A stretch of 62,773 nt of DNA from a virus (IMGVR_UViG_3300025168_000084:1-62773), one strand, 5' to 3'; counted from the first letter of the stretch, positions 27,271-35,889 are shown. A program made the numbers and translations. Notes: generated by a model from the sequence alone, not told the origin.

Positions 27271-27364
27271 ATGCCCTAAATGTGATTTTACAGTAGAAGC
27301 TGATTATATAAAGACAGATATGTTTCAGAATATTTTTAACCATGAAAGATCTCATACTGATTAA
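27260..27364 (+). CDS. C2H2-like mini zinc finger
   Basis: A 34-residue ORF with CPKC at 5-8 and two His near the C-terminus (NHERSH), the minimal content of a C2H2 finger. It overlaps the upstream finger by 11 bases and RNase HI by one base (TAATG), so the three are probably co-translated. Possible DNA- or RNA-binding accessory. Confidence 0.55.
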   Translation: MKYKCPKCDFTVEADYIKTDMFQNIFNHERSHTD

Positions 27365-27729
27365 TGATTAAAATATATGTAGATGGTGGAACAGTTGGTA
27401 CTAGGATATGTCTAGTTGACAAACTTAAAGACAAAACTATTGTCAAAACAAGGGGGGTAAATCCAACAAACAATGAGCTGGAATATCTTGCACTCTTGTA
27501 TGCATTGGAATATATCGCAAACAACTACAAGAGAAGAAACATTACAATATACAGCGACTCCATGCTTATAGTAAATCAGATAAACGGTAAGTGGAGAGTT
27601 ACTACTCCAACTCTGATACCTCTATGGAATAAATGTATGAAACTGGTAACAGATAAAATGAAAATAAAATGGATCAGTAGAGACTTTAACGAAGCTGGGT
27701 GGGTTCTTGATTCTTTGTTGGGTAAGTAG
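27364..27729 (+). CDS. rnhA: Ribonuclease HI
   Basis: 121 residues, the compact archaeal/phage length. The catalytic acids are visible: Asp7 in IYVDGGT, Glu40 in NNELEYLAL, Asp65 in IYSDSMLIV and Asp116 in the C-terminal EAGWVLDSL. It cleaves RNA in RNA-DNA hybrids, for example removing primers. With MCM and RadA it supports a virus that uses host polymerase but supplies its own processing enzymes. The 3' end overlaps the opposing gene at 27686. Confidence 0.85.
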   Translation: MIKIYVDGGTVGTRICLVDKLKDKTIVKTRGVNPTNNELEYLALLYALEYIANNYKRRNITIYSDSMLIVNQINGKWRVTTPTLIPLWNKCMKLVTDKMKIKWISRDFNEAGWVLDSLLGK

Positions 27730-27922
27730 TGTTAGATATTTCACCAACAGCATTACTCTCTTTGAAAAATAACAGCATTTTGTTAAACAAAACTGCATCA
27801 CTTTCATAAAGTTTTCCAGTTCTGGTTGTTTTTACAAATTTTGCAAATTTTCTAAACAGTTCTTTGTCTTCCCAAGAAACACATATCGTAGTGTGTGAGT
27901 TTCCTATTTTACGTCTTGCCAT
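27686..27922 (-). CDS. Putative ribbon-helix-helix-like regulator
   Basis: 78 residues, minus strand, with a strand (TTICVSWEDKELF) followed by two helices, reminiscent of RHH/CopG-like proteins, and a basic N-terminus (MARRK). A TATA box (TTTATATAAT on the minus strand, 27943-27952) lies 26 bases upstream. It converges with RNase HI, overlapping by 44 bases. DNA binding is inferred, not proven. Confidence 0.5.
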   Translation of the reverse strand: MARRKIGNSHTTICVSWEDKELFRKFAKFVKTTRTGKLYESDAVLFNKMLLFFKESNAVGEISNTTYPTKNQEPTQLR

Positions 27923-27942
27923 AGTTAAATCAGTTATATATT

Positions 27943-27952
27943 ATTATATAAA
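27943..27952 (-). promoter_or_regulatory. TATA box for the 27922 gene
   Basis: On the minus strand this reads TTTATATAAT, centred 26 bases before the ATG ending at 27922. Confidence 0.6.
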
Positions 27953-27955
27953 CTT

Positions 27956-28507
27956 TTAGATTGCATATTGTTTTTTAGCTTCTTTAACGGGTATAAATGG
28001 TATGGTTATTGGTAGCCAAATCATACCCCATCTTATCCAAATCTTAATTGTTTTCTTTGTACCATACCAGTTGTCATGAACAATAACAGTTGCTGCTGCT
28101 CCTCTTGTATTGGCTTTGCCCTCTGGTGCATCATATTTTCTAGTAATATGAAATGTTCCAACTGCATCCTGATAGATGGCGTGTAACAACTCGTGTCCAA
28201 GTGGCATTATATTCTGTCTAATAATGAAAGGATTCTTAACGTCATTGACAAACATATAGATAACTTTGATTCCTGTAACACCCCATGCTATTCCGTCACT
28301 TGTCTCAACGTTTAGATGCTTATAATATACCTTGAAATCTTCTTGATCAGTAACAGGAATTATGTTAAGTGTCCAGTTTTCTTCAAAATTTTGCCATGCT
28401 TTATATCCAGAGTTATTAGTGCCATCATTGCCGTTTATCATAATAGTTCGTTGTATAATGTCATTGTATTTTTTCTCATCTATATTCTTAGTAAAATAAT
28501 GTATCAT
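27956..28507 (-). CDS. Zincin-like metalloprotease (HELLH)
   Basis: 183 residues, minus strand. MPLGHELLHAIYQD places the zinc motif HELLH at 105-109; a later His or Glu would be the third ligand. The C-terminus has a hydrophobic stretch (IWIRWGMIWLPITIPFIP) followed by a charged tail, suggesting membrane association. No signal peptide is seen. Role could be host protein cleavage or egress; substrate unknown. Confidence 0.65.
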   Translation of the reverse strand: MIHYFTKNIDEKKYNDIIQRTIMINGNDGTNNSGYKAWQNFEENWTLNIIPVTDQEDFKVYYKHLNVETSDGIAWGVTGIKVIYMFVNDVKNPFIIRQNIMPLGHELLHAIYQDAVGTFHITRKYDAPEGKANTRGAAATVIVHDNWYGTKKTIKIWIRWGMIWLPITIPFIPVKEAKKQYAI

Positions 28508-28559
28508 ACATAATTAATTAAACAACAACATATAAATATTGTCAATTATATGAAATTAC

Positions 28560-28967
28560 ATGGGTACTAAGATTACAGGAAAATATGCAGGTAACTGCAA
28601 AATCTGTGGTAGTGACTGGAGAGTAGGAGAACAAATATTCTACCAAAAAGATCCAAAAGCCATATGTGTTGACAAGGAATGTTTCGAGGAACAGGGTGGA
28701 AAGTTTACCCCTTACAAACAACAGGGAACATTGACAAACAGTACAGGTGGATGGGGAAAGACTCCGATAATAACAAAATTACCTGACGTAGAAGTAAGTG
28801 ATGAGGTTAAAAAAATTACAGAATACTGGGATCAGTTCTTTTTAGTGGCACATCATAAGACAAAAGCCATTTACCCACAAGAGGATGTAAACGGTGACAG
28901 GTTTGGTCAGATCAGATCAAAGATGATGGATCAATTTATGGGACTTACAAATCTTATAAAAGAATAG
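28560..28967 (+). CDS. Zinc-binding protein of unknown function
   Basis: 135 residues. The N-terminal 45 residues hold CKICG (13-17) and CVDKEC (36-41), a likely zinc ribbon. The C-terminal part is helical and charged (VSDEVKKITEYWDQFF). It starts an operon-like run of small plus-strand genes with close spacing. Family not recognised. Confidence 0.55.
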   Translation: MGTKITGKYAGNCKICGSDWRVGEQIFYQKDPKAICVDKECFEEQGGKFTPYKQQGTLTNSTGGWGKTPIITKLPDVEVSDEVKKITEYWDQFFLVAHHKTKAIYPQEDVNGDRFGQIRSKMMDQFMGLTNLIKE

Positions 28968-28998
28968 ATTTATATAATCCTTTTTTTATCATACTACC

Positions 28999-29331
28999 AT
29001 GAACGTAAGCGAAGTTCTAGATATTGACGGTTCTGTTGACAGATCTAAAAAGCTAGTTGCTGGTGATAAAATTACCATACAAAGTTTTAAGATTAAGAAC
29101 GTTGATGAAGTAGGTGCTGAAGTTGTTGAAATTGGAACCACAGAGGGACTGCGACACTCATTCGGTAAAACCGTTATTGGTCAAGCCAAAAGCGAATACT
29201 GGAAAGATGTTGTGGCAAAATGTGTTGACAAGGATGCAGCAGATGGCTTGGATGCCTATGTAGTTGAGAAGGAAGCAGAGAAGACTGGTAGAATGATGCT
29301 AGCACTATCTATGTTTCCACCAAAAAACTAA
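28999..29331 (+). CDS. Unknown protein, possible OB-like fold
   Basis: 110 residues, TATA-like ATTTATATAA about 30 bases before the ATG. The central beta pattern (DKITIQSFKIKNVDEVGAEV) followed by a C-terminal helix region could be a small OB or SH3 barrel, which would fit an ssDNA-binding role near replication genes, but no diagnostic motif is present. Function is left open. Confidence 0.5.
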   Translation: MNVSEVLDIDGSVDRSKKLVAGDKITIQSFKIKNVDEVGAEVVEIGTTEGLRHSFGKTVIGQAKSEYWKDVVAKCVDKDAADGLDAYVVEKEAEKTGRMMLALSMFPPKN

Positions 29332-29357
29332 TAAATAACTCCAATCTTTTTCTTTTT

Positions 29358-29495
29358 ATGAATCCAGATAAACAACATGCCGAAGATTGGGCTAATGTAA
29401 AAAAATACAATGAGGAAATGTTAAAGTCTACAGGAGAAAGAAAATATGAAATAAGAATAGATGCCTGTAACAGATTGTTAGCAACAATTAAATAA
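29358..29495 (+). CDS. Small helical protein
   Basis: A 45-residue ORF (MNPDKQHAEDWANVKKYNEE at its start), predicted entirely helical, lying between two plus-strand genes and preceded by a T-rich tract. No motif visible. Confidence 0.45.
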   Translation: MNPDKQHAEDWANVKKYNEEMLKSTGERKYEIRIDACNRLLATIK

Positions 29496-29515
29496 CAAAC
29501 CATATAATTTATTAC

Positions 29516-29788
29516 ATGCCTTATATCTCTACTGAACTGATTAAATGCTGGTCATGTCCTGAAGTTCCTAACGAATGGGATAGACCTTGTGAGTATATTT
29601 TATACAAAAGTGCTAGATTGGGTAATATATGCAGGTCTAACAAGCATAATATATACCCTATATCTTTTCATGACAAAGTAAGATGCATGATATGTGAAGT
29701 AAATGATATTAATCCTGAGGACTTGGGTGTTCATTATAACCACCCGTTGACAGGTCAAACTGACTGGAACCGTGACTATAATGAGTAA
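29516..29788 (+). CDS. Cys-rich putative zinc-binding protein
   Basis: 90 residues with CWSC, a lone Cys pair region (RPCEYI and NICRSN) and CMIC, followed by Asp/His/Asn-rich sequence (VHYNHPLTGQTDW). The first half resembles a zinc ribbon split by an insertion. Overlaps the next gene by 8 bases. Function unknown. Confidence 0.55.
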   Translation: MPYISTELIKCWSCPEVPNEWDRPCEYILYKSARLGNICRSNKHNIYPISFHDKVRCMICEVNDINPEDLGVHYNHPLTGQTDWNRDYNE

Positions 29789-30074
29789 AAAATGCAACCG
29801 TTGTGGCAAAAGTGGACTTGACTGGAACAAGGAACATTTTGAAAAGTCAGGTAAATGGCAGTTAATGGATCATAAGAAAAAAGACGGAGAATGGTGTGTA
29901 AGAAACAACTTTGTAAAATCCAAAGAAGAAAAATTAACAAAAAAAGATTACACAGTTTGTCCCTTGTGTAGTGAATCAGATTTTGGATATTGTTTAAATA
30001 CTGAATATGTAGAACATATGGAAAAGTTTCATCCAAATGGCGAGACTAGAACAAATGAATATTTTCATCTTTAA
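29781..30074 (+). CDS. Zinc-ribbon protein
   Basis: 97 residues from the ATG at 29781, chosen because it gives the ATGAGTAA overlap with the upstream stop; an in-frame GTG at 29772 is less likely. It has CNRCGKSG near the N-terminus, CPLC in the second half and a C-x15-H-x3-H-like segment (CLNTEYVEHMEKFH). Two zinc sites are plausible. Confidence 0.55.
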   Translation: MSKKCNRCGKSGLDWNKEHFEKSGKWQLMDHKKKDGEWCVRNNFVKSKEEKLTKKDYTVCPLCSESDFGYCLNTEYVEHMEKFHPNGETRTNEYFHL

Positions 30075-30082
30075 CATATAAC

Positions 30083-30090
30083 TTTATATT
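30083..30090 (+). promoter_or_regulatory. TATA box for the phosphoesterase operon
   Basis: TTTATATT is centred about 28 bases before the ATG at 30115. Confidence 0.55.
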
Positions 30091-30114
30091 GAGGTATTTT
30101 TATCAATAAGTAAC

Positions 30115-30915
30115 ATGTTTTCCAAAAAAATTGAAATAAACTTGGATAAAAAAGACGATATTATACACTTAGAGCCGATAAGCGATATTCATATCGGACA
30201 TGCTGGTTTTGACGAAGAATTGTACAAAAAAAGAATTGCTGCAATATGCAGAGACAAGAACAGATATACATTCTTTGGTGGAGATGCACTTGATGCAATT
30301 ACGACTTATGATAAAAGATTTAATCCTGATATGAGTTTGGAACATGACATAGACAACCAAAGACAAAGGTGGCAAGATATGTCACAGAAATTATTTGACA
30401 TTCATGACTCACAAAAGAATGAAAAAATATGGGGATTCTTTCACGGTAATCACGATTACAAAATACCTCAGATAAGTAGGGCATACTTACAAAATACAAT
30501 GTGTACTCCAAACAATTTGACGTTCATGGGAAGTCGTGGAGTATTAGGACTTGAGATAAAATACAATAAAAAAATATTAGCACAATGGTCTATACTGTTT
30601 ATTCACGGTTCTGGTGGGGGTAAACCAGAAAGAATGATGGAACAGATGAAACATAATGCATATTATGACGTATTCCTATGTGGTCACTTGCATCAGAAAA
30701 GGTATCAACCAGAACTAGTATATGACTTTGACTGGGAGAGTGGCAAGACATGGGAAAGAGACATACATTTAGGTAATACAGGCACGTTTTGTAAGACTTT
30801 GATAGAAAACACAGATGGTTATATGGATAGAAAGAATGAGGTTATAGGATCACAGATAGGTACAATGACATTATCATTTAATGCAGCAGAGGGAAGTATA
30901 AGTGGTCATATCTAA
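30115..30915 (+). CDS. Calcineurin-like metallophosphoesterase
   Basis: 266 residues with all family motifs in order: ISDIHIGH (Asp24, His26), GGDALD (Asp57), GNHDY (Asn112, His113), HGSGGG (His164) and CGHLHQ (His191, His193). These bind two metals and hydrolyse phosphoesters. The substrate cannot be told; SbcD/Mre11-type nucleases, DNA phosphatases and nucleotide phosphodiesterases share the motifs. No Rad50/SbcC partner is nearby. It overlaps the next gene by 14 bases. Confidence 0.8.
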   Translation: MFSKKIEINLDKKDDIIHLEPISDIHIGHAGFDEELYKKRIAAICRDKNRYTFFGGDALDAITTYDKRFNPDMSLEHDIDNQRQRWQDMSQKLFDIHDSQKNEKIWGFFHGNHDYKIPQISRAYLQNTMCTPNNLTFMGSRGVLGLEIKYNKKILAQWSILFIHGSGGGKPERMMEQMKHNAYYDVFLCGHLHQKRYQPELVYDFDWESGKTWERDIHLGNTGTFCKTLIENTDGYMDRKNEVIGSQIGTMTLSFNAAEGSISGHI

Positions 30916-31174
30916 ACCAGTCAGAAGAAATAAAAAAACTTCTAAGAGTGTAGTAATAATAGAGCCATCTAGAAAAGTGTCAACTCATGATAGAGTTATA
31001 AATGTTTTAAAAGAGTATAAAAGGGGACTACCTTTGACTGAATTACATTATAAAACTCAGGTGGCAAGTATGGGTAATCTACATCATACAATCAAATTTA
31101 TGGTAAGAGCAGGGGAATTAGAGCAAGAATCATGTCCCCATTGTAATAGTACAGAATTATACAAGCTCATATAA
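30902..31174 (+). CDS. Winged-helix protein with C-terminal zinc knuckle
   Basis: 90 residues, GTG start. Residues 25-75 (THDRVINVLKEYKRGLPLTE, then HHTIKFMVRAGELEQ) have the helix-turn-helix and wing spacing of winged-helix domains, ending with CPHC. The N-terminus is basic. A viral transcription regulator is likely. Confidence 0.55.
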   Translation: MVISKPVRRNKKTSKSVVIIEPSRKVSTHDRVINVLKEYKRGLPLTELHYKTQVASMGNLHHTIKFMVRAGELEQESCPHCNSTELYKLI

Positions 31175-31212
31175 TTAGACAAGTTTATATTCACTCAATC
31201 CGATTGGTCTAT

Positions 31213-31350
31213 ATGTTTATCAATATTTGTTGGAAACAAAACGGTGAAGTTAAAAAAGCATTACAACCTATCAATAAAGCTAGTAAACTAATCCAAGAGA
31301 TGGAGAATCAAGGAGTTAAAACTTGGTTCGAGTTAGAACAAACAGCATAA
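31213..31350 (+). CDS. Small protein of unknown function
   Basis: A 45-residue ORF preceded by a TATA box (TTTATATT about 27-33 bases upstream). It resembles short helical adaptor proteins (LQPINKASKLIQEMENQG) ending in an acidic Trp-containing tail. Function unknown. Confidence 0.5.
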   Translation: MFINICWKQNGEVKKALQPINKASKLIQEMENQGVKTWFELEQTA

Positions 31351-31551
31351 CCCATACACACACACCTTTTATTTTTTTACCTCTATTATTTGTTAATAAC
31401 TTAATTAACTTTTTTATGCCTAATTTTTTTTACAACACTGTTATTTTTGTTCCTAAAATGTTAATTAACTTATTAGCTTTTTTTTTCCTGTACTAGCTTT
31501 AATCTTAATTAATTAGATAGAGATATATATCCTAATAATAATAAACATATT
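31351..31551 (+). promoter_or_regulatory. T-rich terminator and operator region before the RHH-MCM operon
   Basis: No gene is seen. Several T tracts (about 31410-31415, 31424-31431 and 31480-31486) could end upstream transcription. TTAATTAA occurs three times, at 31401-31408, 31461-31468 and 31505-31512; the first two extend to TTAATTAACTT. A TATA-like ATATATAT at about 31523-31530 precedes the RHH gene. The palindromic repeats are candidate operators for that RHH protein. Confidence 0.5.
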
Positions 31552-31854
31552 ATGAATTTCAAGAAGACAACTACAATATCAATCAGTAGTAAAACAAAGT
31601 CAATCTTTGAAGCATTAGAGGAAACAAGACCAAAAAATATATCCTTTAGTTTGTTCTTAGCTATGGCAGTTGAAGAATATATTTCAAACCACGGTAAGAA
31701 AGTAACCAATGCAAAATATCCTAGAATAATGGATAGGATGGATGTTTGGAACGAATGTATTGAAGACTTGTCAAATGACAACTTGATAAACTTTAATGAA
31801 CGTGTGTCACAACTAAACAATAAAATAAGAAAGGAGCTTAACAAAAGATTATGA
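31552..31854 (+). CDS. Ribbon-helix-helix DNA-binding protein
   Basis: 100 residues. The N-terminal 45 (KKTTTISISSKTKSIFEALE, then FSLFLAMAVEEYI) fit a ribbon-helix-helix domain: one strand and two helices. The C-terminus is helical and charged. It overlaps MCM by 4 bases (ATGA), so it probably regulates its own operon, including the helicase. Three TTAATTAA palindromes upstream are natural operator candidates. Confidence 0.6.
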   Translation: MNFKKTTTISISSKTKSIFEALEETRPKNISFSLFLAMAVEEYISNHGKKVTNAKYPRIMDRMDVWNECIEDLSNDNLINFNERVSQLNNKIRKELNKRL

Positions 31855-33803
31855 CCGAATATACAGAATCAGCAAAGATTGATATTTTAAAACAGGCATT
31901 GATTGACAACAGATATACTGACGTAATAGACTCAATGCGACCTGATTCAACAATTTCAATCAATCCATCACAAAATGGTTTTATTGATATTTTTATTGAC
32001 AGTACAAATGACTTTATGTCATTATTATTTGAAGCAATTTGCAGAGTAAAGGCACAGAAAGATACCAATTTAGAATTGATAAGAGCATCATTTTCAAATG
32101 TCAAGATAGACTTGATAGGCGAATTATTAATGAATATGCATGAAATTAACACCAAGAATGAAAACTCTACAGTTACATTTGAGTGTCAGATACTTGCAAC
32201 AGATTCCCCAAAGTCCTATATTAGAGAAGCAACATTTGAATGTGCCATTTGTAACAGAGAATATGAAGCAAAATGTGACCTAGACAGAAAGATAGTTCCA
32301 CCATTATGTACAAATACACAATGCAAGCATGCCAAAACAATGATAAGAACCGACATGATGGTTACTGATGATGTGCAAACCATACTCATGCAAGAGCCTA
32401 TGGACAAGTCAAGGAACAGTTCTCCTATCATATTCATAGGCAAACTGGTAGGTAATTTGGTTAGAACCTCCTATGTAGGACAGAAAAAACAGATTACAGG
32501 ACTGTTTAGAAGTGATATTGACCTTAAAAAGAACGAACATGACATATTTATAGACATATTATCTGTAAGAGACTTGAATGACGTTACCCCATTATTACCA
32601 AGTGACGAAGAAAAGACAAAACTAATCAATGATTCAAAACAGAGTGGATTTATTGACAAGGTTATCGGTTCATTTGCTCCAATGATATTTGGTTACAATG
32701 ACATTAAACTATCTATATTATTACAGTTGGCTGGTGGTGTAAAGACCAAGAAAAGAGGTGACATTAACATGTTTTTGATAGGAGATCCAAGTATGGCAAA
32801 GTCAGAACTGTTAAAATTTGCTAGTGGTCTAGTCCAAAAATCAATATACACAAGTGGCAGAGGTTCATCAGCAGCAGGTCTTACAATAGGAATTGTTAAA
32901 ATGTCAGATGGAAGAAGTATTGCACAGGCAGGTGTATTACCAATGTGTGACGGTGGACTTGCATGCATAGACGAGTTTGACAAGATGAACATAGATGACA
33001 GAAGTGCAATGCACGAAGCTATGGAACAGCAAACAGTATCAATAGCAAAAGCTGGAATTGCAATGACTCTACCAAGTCGTACAAGTGTACTTGCAGCAGC
33101 AAACCCAAAGTATGGCATGTATGACAATGACAACTCATTGAAAGATAATATCAACATACCAACGCCATTGTTGTCAAGATTCGATTTGATATGGCTTATT
33201 CAGGACAAGATACACATGACTTCCGACAGATTAAAGGCAAACCATATTCTTGATTCATTTGACAATGACATGACTGACGATTGTTACATGACAGAGGAAC
33301 TTATGATTAAATATATTAATTTTGCAAAATCATTTACACCAAAACTAACATCAGAAGCAAAGAAAACATTGTTAGACATTTATGAAGCAATGAGAAAATC
33401 ATCAGCAACAAGTGAGATGCCCGTTGGTACTAGACAGTTGGAAGCAACAGTCAGATTGGCAATGGCTTATGCAAAACTACATTTCAGAGATGAGGTTACT
33501 AGTGACGACATATGCAAAATCAAATATCTCATAGAGAAAACATACGAGTCATTTGGTAGCAGTATTAGTAGTGGTGGTGTTCAGTCACAGATATTCCAAG
33601 ACAATAAATCAACCAAAGAACATGAAGTGTTGGCAGTATGGAACACCTGTAAGAACCTAGAAGGCAAGGTAAAACTTAGAGACTTTGAAAAGGCATTGGT
33701 TGACAACGGCATGAGCAAGGAGAAAGCAGAGTCAGTAATATCAAAGTGGGAAAATAACAATGCCATCAAATTGAATAGTGACGGCACATATACCAGAATT
33801 TAG
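31851..33803 (+). CDS. mcm: MCM replicative helicase
   Basis: 650 residues, full archaeal MCM length. The N-terminal zinc domain has CAIC (131-134), Cys142, Cys153 and Cys158. The AAA+ core has Walker A GDPSMAKSE (311-319), Walker B ACIDEFDK (371-378), sensor 1 AANP (416-419) and arginine finger LSRFD (441-445). A winged-helix-like tail follows from about 575. It unwinds DNA as a hexamer. With no viral polymerase or Orc1/Cdc6 visible, it probably recruits host replication machinery. Confidence 0.93.
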   Translation: MTEYTESAKIDILKQALIDNRYTDVIDSMRPDSTISINPSQNGFIDIFIDSTNDFMSLLFEAICRVKAQKDTNLELIRASFSNVKIDLIGELLMNMHEINTKNENSTVTFECQILATDSPKSYIREATFECAICNREYEAKCDLDRKIVPPLCTNTQCKHAKTMIRTDMMVTDDVQTILMQEPMDKSRNSSPIIFIGKLVGNLVRTSYVGQKKQITGLFRSDIDLKKNEHDIFIDILSVRDLNDVTPLLPSDEEKTKLINDSKQSGFIDKVIGSFAPMIFGYNDIKLSILLQLAGGVKTKKRGDINMFLIGDPSMAKSELLKFASGLVQKSIYTSGRGSSAAGLTIGIVKMSDGRSIAQAGVLPMCDGGLACIDEFDKMNIDDRSAMHEAMEQQTVSIAKAGIAMTLPSRTSVLAAANPKYGMYDNDNSLKDNINIPTPLLSRFDLIWLIQDKIHMTSDRLKANHILDSFDNDMTDDCYMTEELMIKYINFAKSFTPKLTSEAKKTLLDIYEAMRKSSATSEMPVGTRQLEATVRLAMAYAKLHFRDEVTSDDICKIKYLIEKTYESFGSSISSGGVQSQIFQDNKSTKEHEVLAVWNTCKNLEGKVKLRDFEKALVDNGMSKEKAESVISKWENNNAIKLNSDGTYTRI

Positions 33804-33841
33804 AAACACTAATATTGAAGTGATTTACATGACACTATGTG

Positions 33842-34885
33842 ATGGTTATAGATGATGATGAAAATGAATCAGTAGAAGCATTGGAAGAAACTCAAACTCC
33901 TGAGGAAACAACGGAGATTACATCAGTTGATCTAGAACTCGGTGTAGATCAGCTTAAAGGTGTTGGTGCTGTAACCCAAAAGAAATTGCAAACATTCGGA
34001 GTAACATCACTTATAGATTTATGTATTAGAGGTGCTCAGGAAATTAAAGAGATTACAGGTGTAGCAAAACCAACTTGTGATAATTGGGTATTTCAGTCAC
34101 AAAAATTATTAGAAGAAAATAATATGATTAGAAGATCAGATATGAGTACTGTTGACTTGTGGGAGTATCAAAAATCATATCCAGTAATTTCTACAAAATG
34201 TATAGAGGTTGACAATTTAATTGATGGTGGTGTAAGACCAGAAGCCACTTATGAAGTGTATGGAGAGTTTGGAGCTGGCAAGACACAGTTTTGTAACTCA
34301 CTTGCAGTAGAATCAATACATGACGGTAACAATGTTATATGGATAGACTGTGAGGACACATTCAAACCTAACAGAATAGCAGGTATATTAAAAGCAAGAG
34401 AGTATGCAGAAAATGATGAAGAATGTACAGAGTATCTTAACAGAATTACCTACCTTTATTGTCCAAATACAGAACAGTTAATGGGAACTATCAATGGACT
34501 TAGTAAGATATTAGATGATAAGAAACCTAAACTTGTGATATTAGACGGTGCAATAGGACAGTTCAGAGAAGAATACTTAGGCAGAGGAACACTAGCAGAA
34601 AGACAAATGCAGATAGCAAGACTTATGAGTCATATCAAAAACATATCATTCTATTTTAGATGTGCTGTGGTATTTACCAATCAAGTACAGAGTGATCCAA
34701 GCATGATGTTTGGTGATCCAATTAAACCTATAGGTGGTAATATTGTTGCTCATGCAAGTGGTTACAGGTTATACTTTAAGAAGTCAGGCAAGAAAAGATT
34801 GGCAAGAATGATAGACTCTCCTGAACATGCTATGGCAGATGCAGAATACATACTAACTGCTAAAGGCATAGATAATGTCGAATAA
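33842..34885 (+). CDS. radA: RadA recombinase
   Basis: 347 residues from the ATG at 33842 (a GTG at 33839 is in frame). The N-terminal helix-hairpin-helix domain (about 36-78, LKGVGAVTQKKLQTFGV) is typical of archaeal RadA. Walker A GEFGAGKT is at 141-148 and Walker B LVILDG at 231-236. The C-terminal L2 region and GGNIVAHASGYRLYF are RadA/Rad51-like. It catalyses strand exchange, supporting recombination-dependent replication and repair. Confidence 0.9.
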   Translation: MVIDDDENESVEALEETQTPEETTEITSVDLELGVDQLKGVGAVTQKKLQTFGVTSLIDLCIRGAQEIKEITGVAKPTCDNWVFQSQKLLEENNMIRRSDMSTVDLWEYQKSYPVISTKCIEVDNLIDGGVRPEATYEVYGEFGAGKTQFCNSLAVESIHDGNNVIWIDCEDTFKPNRIAGILKAREYAENDEECTEYLNRITYLYCPNTEQLMGTINGLSKILDDKKPKLVILDGAIGQFREEYLGRGTLAERQMQIARLMSHIKNISFYFRCAVVFTNQVQSDPSMMFGDPIKPIGGNIVAHASGYRLYFKKSGKKRLARMIDSPEHAMADAEYILTAKGIDNVE

Positions 34886-35198
34886 GAAAGAAGAATCTGA
34901 CACATTAAAAAGAAAGATAGCTGCAAAGCCACAGTTTGATTTGAAATGCAAGGTGTGTCACAAGAAATTCGGGAAACATTTTACATTTCATCATAAAAGA
35001 TACTTGGCAAGTGACAAAATTTATAGTGATTTTAAGACAACATATGATTACAATCTCTATGTGTTGCCTATAATAGACAAAGATCCCAACAGATTTGTAC
35101 TTCTATGCAAGGGACACCATACTCTAGTAGAGAAACTTAAGAGATTCAAGTTAGACAAGTTAGAAAGATTGTTCAAAGTAGTAAAGGAGAGCAAGTAA
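34875..35198 (+). CDS. HNH-like endonuclease domain protein
   Basis: 107 residues. CKVC at 25-28, FHHKRY around 38-43 and LLCKGHH in the second half give the zinc and metal ligands of a treble-clef HNH fold. Overlaps RadA by 11 bases and the next gene by one. In this operon, processing of recombination or replication intermediates is more likely than homing. Cleavage activity is inferred. Confidence 0.6.
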   Translation: MSNKKEESDTLKRKIAAKPQFDLKCKVCHKKFGKHFTFHHKRYLASDKIYSDFKTTYDYNLYVLPIIDKDPNRFVLLCKGHHTLVEKLKRFKLDKLERLFKVVKESK

Positions 35199-35587
35199 TG
35201 GAGATAATAGGTCAGGGAGAGGTGGCTGCATTGAAGATAATCAAGGATATGTTTGGTAATAGCTGTGAATATCTCACTCAGGTCAAACTATCTGATATGA
35301 TTACTCCTGAATATCTTGAGACATTAAGTGATAGACAGTTAAAAGAAACCATAGATATTGTAGTAGATACAGGATTTCAGTACCTAGCAATAAGAGTACA
35401 GGACAAACACCATGCTAGTGCAAGAATGGCTACAATAGATAACATTCAAAAGAATATGCTAGAATGGAATGGGTGGAAAGTCATAGATATATGGTATTAT
35501 GAATGCAAAGAACTTTGGAAGGATAGGGTAAATGAAAAATCAAGATTAGAGTTAGAATTGGCTATAAAAGAGTCAAGCGTGGACTAA
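35198..35587 (+). CDS. Putative PD-(D/E)XK-type nuclease/resolvase
   Basis: 129 residues, start overlapping the HNH gene stop. TIDIVVDTGFQYLAIRVQDKHH resembles the D-(x)n-(E/Q)xK core, with Gln-Asp-Lys instead of Glu-x-Lys, followed by a helix and a strand (NGWKVIDIWYYEC), as in resolvase-like nucleases. Following RadA in the operon, a Holliday-junction resolvase is an attractive hypothesis. The substituted Glu makes the call tentative. Confidence 0.45.
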   Translation: MEIIGQGEVAALKIIKDMFGNSCEYLTQVKLSDMITPEYLETLSDRQLKETIDIVVDTGFQYLAIRVQDKHHASARMATIDNIQKNMLEWNGWKVIDIWYYECKELWKDRVNEKSRLELELAIKESSVD

Positions 35588-35588
35588 G

Positions 35589-35599
35589 TTTATATATAT
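35589..35599 (+). promoter_or_regulatory. TATA box for the winged-helix gene
   Basis: TTTATATATAT is centred about 25 bases before the GTG at 35619. Confidence 0.6.
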
Positions 35600-35618
35600 G
35601 TAAATATTAACAATCTGA

Positions 35619-35888
35619 GTGTACAGAAATACATATCAAATAACAGAAGATATTTTAGATAACTTGACAAAAACAAATGGTACTCAAGTAACAAATCTTC
35701 TTAGACAATCAAATTTATCATATTCTAGACTAACAATATTTGTTAACAAACTTACACAATCAGGGTTAATTAACAAAATAGAGGTCAAAGGTAAGAACAC
35801 TTTTATTATAACTGAAAAAGGCAGAGTTTATTTAGATGAATACAAGAAGTTTTCAACCATTACAGAAAGTTTTGGTTTGGAGTTATGA
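35619..35888 (+). CDS. Winged-helix regulator (HTH_45-like)
   Basis: 89 residues, GTG start set by the TATA spacing. YQITEDILDNL, then VTNLLRQSNLSYSRLTIFVN, then FIITEKGRVYLDEY is the layout of small archaeal winged-helix proteins that are greatly expanded in Thaumarchaeota. It likely regulates viral or host transcription and supports the host assignment. Confidence 0.65.
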   Translation: MYRNTYQITEDILDNLTKTNGTQVTNLLRQSNLSYSRLTIFVNKLTQSGLINKIEVKGKNTFIITEKGRVYLDEYKKFSTITESFGLEL

Positions 35889-35889
35889 T

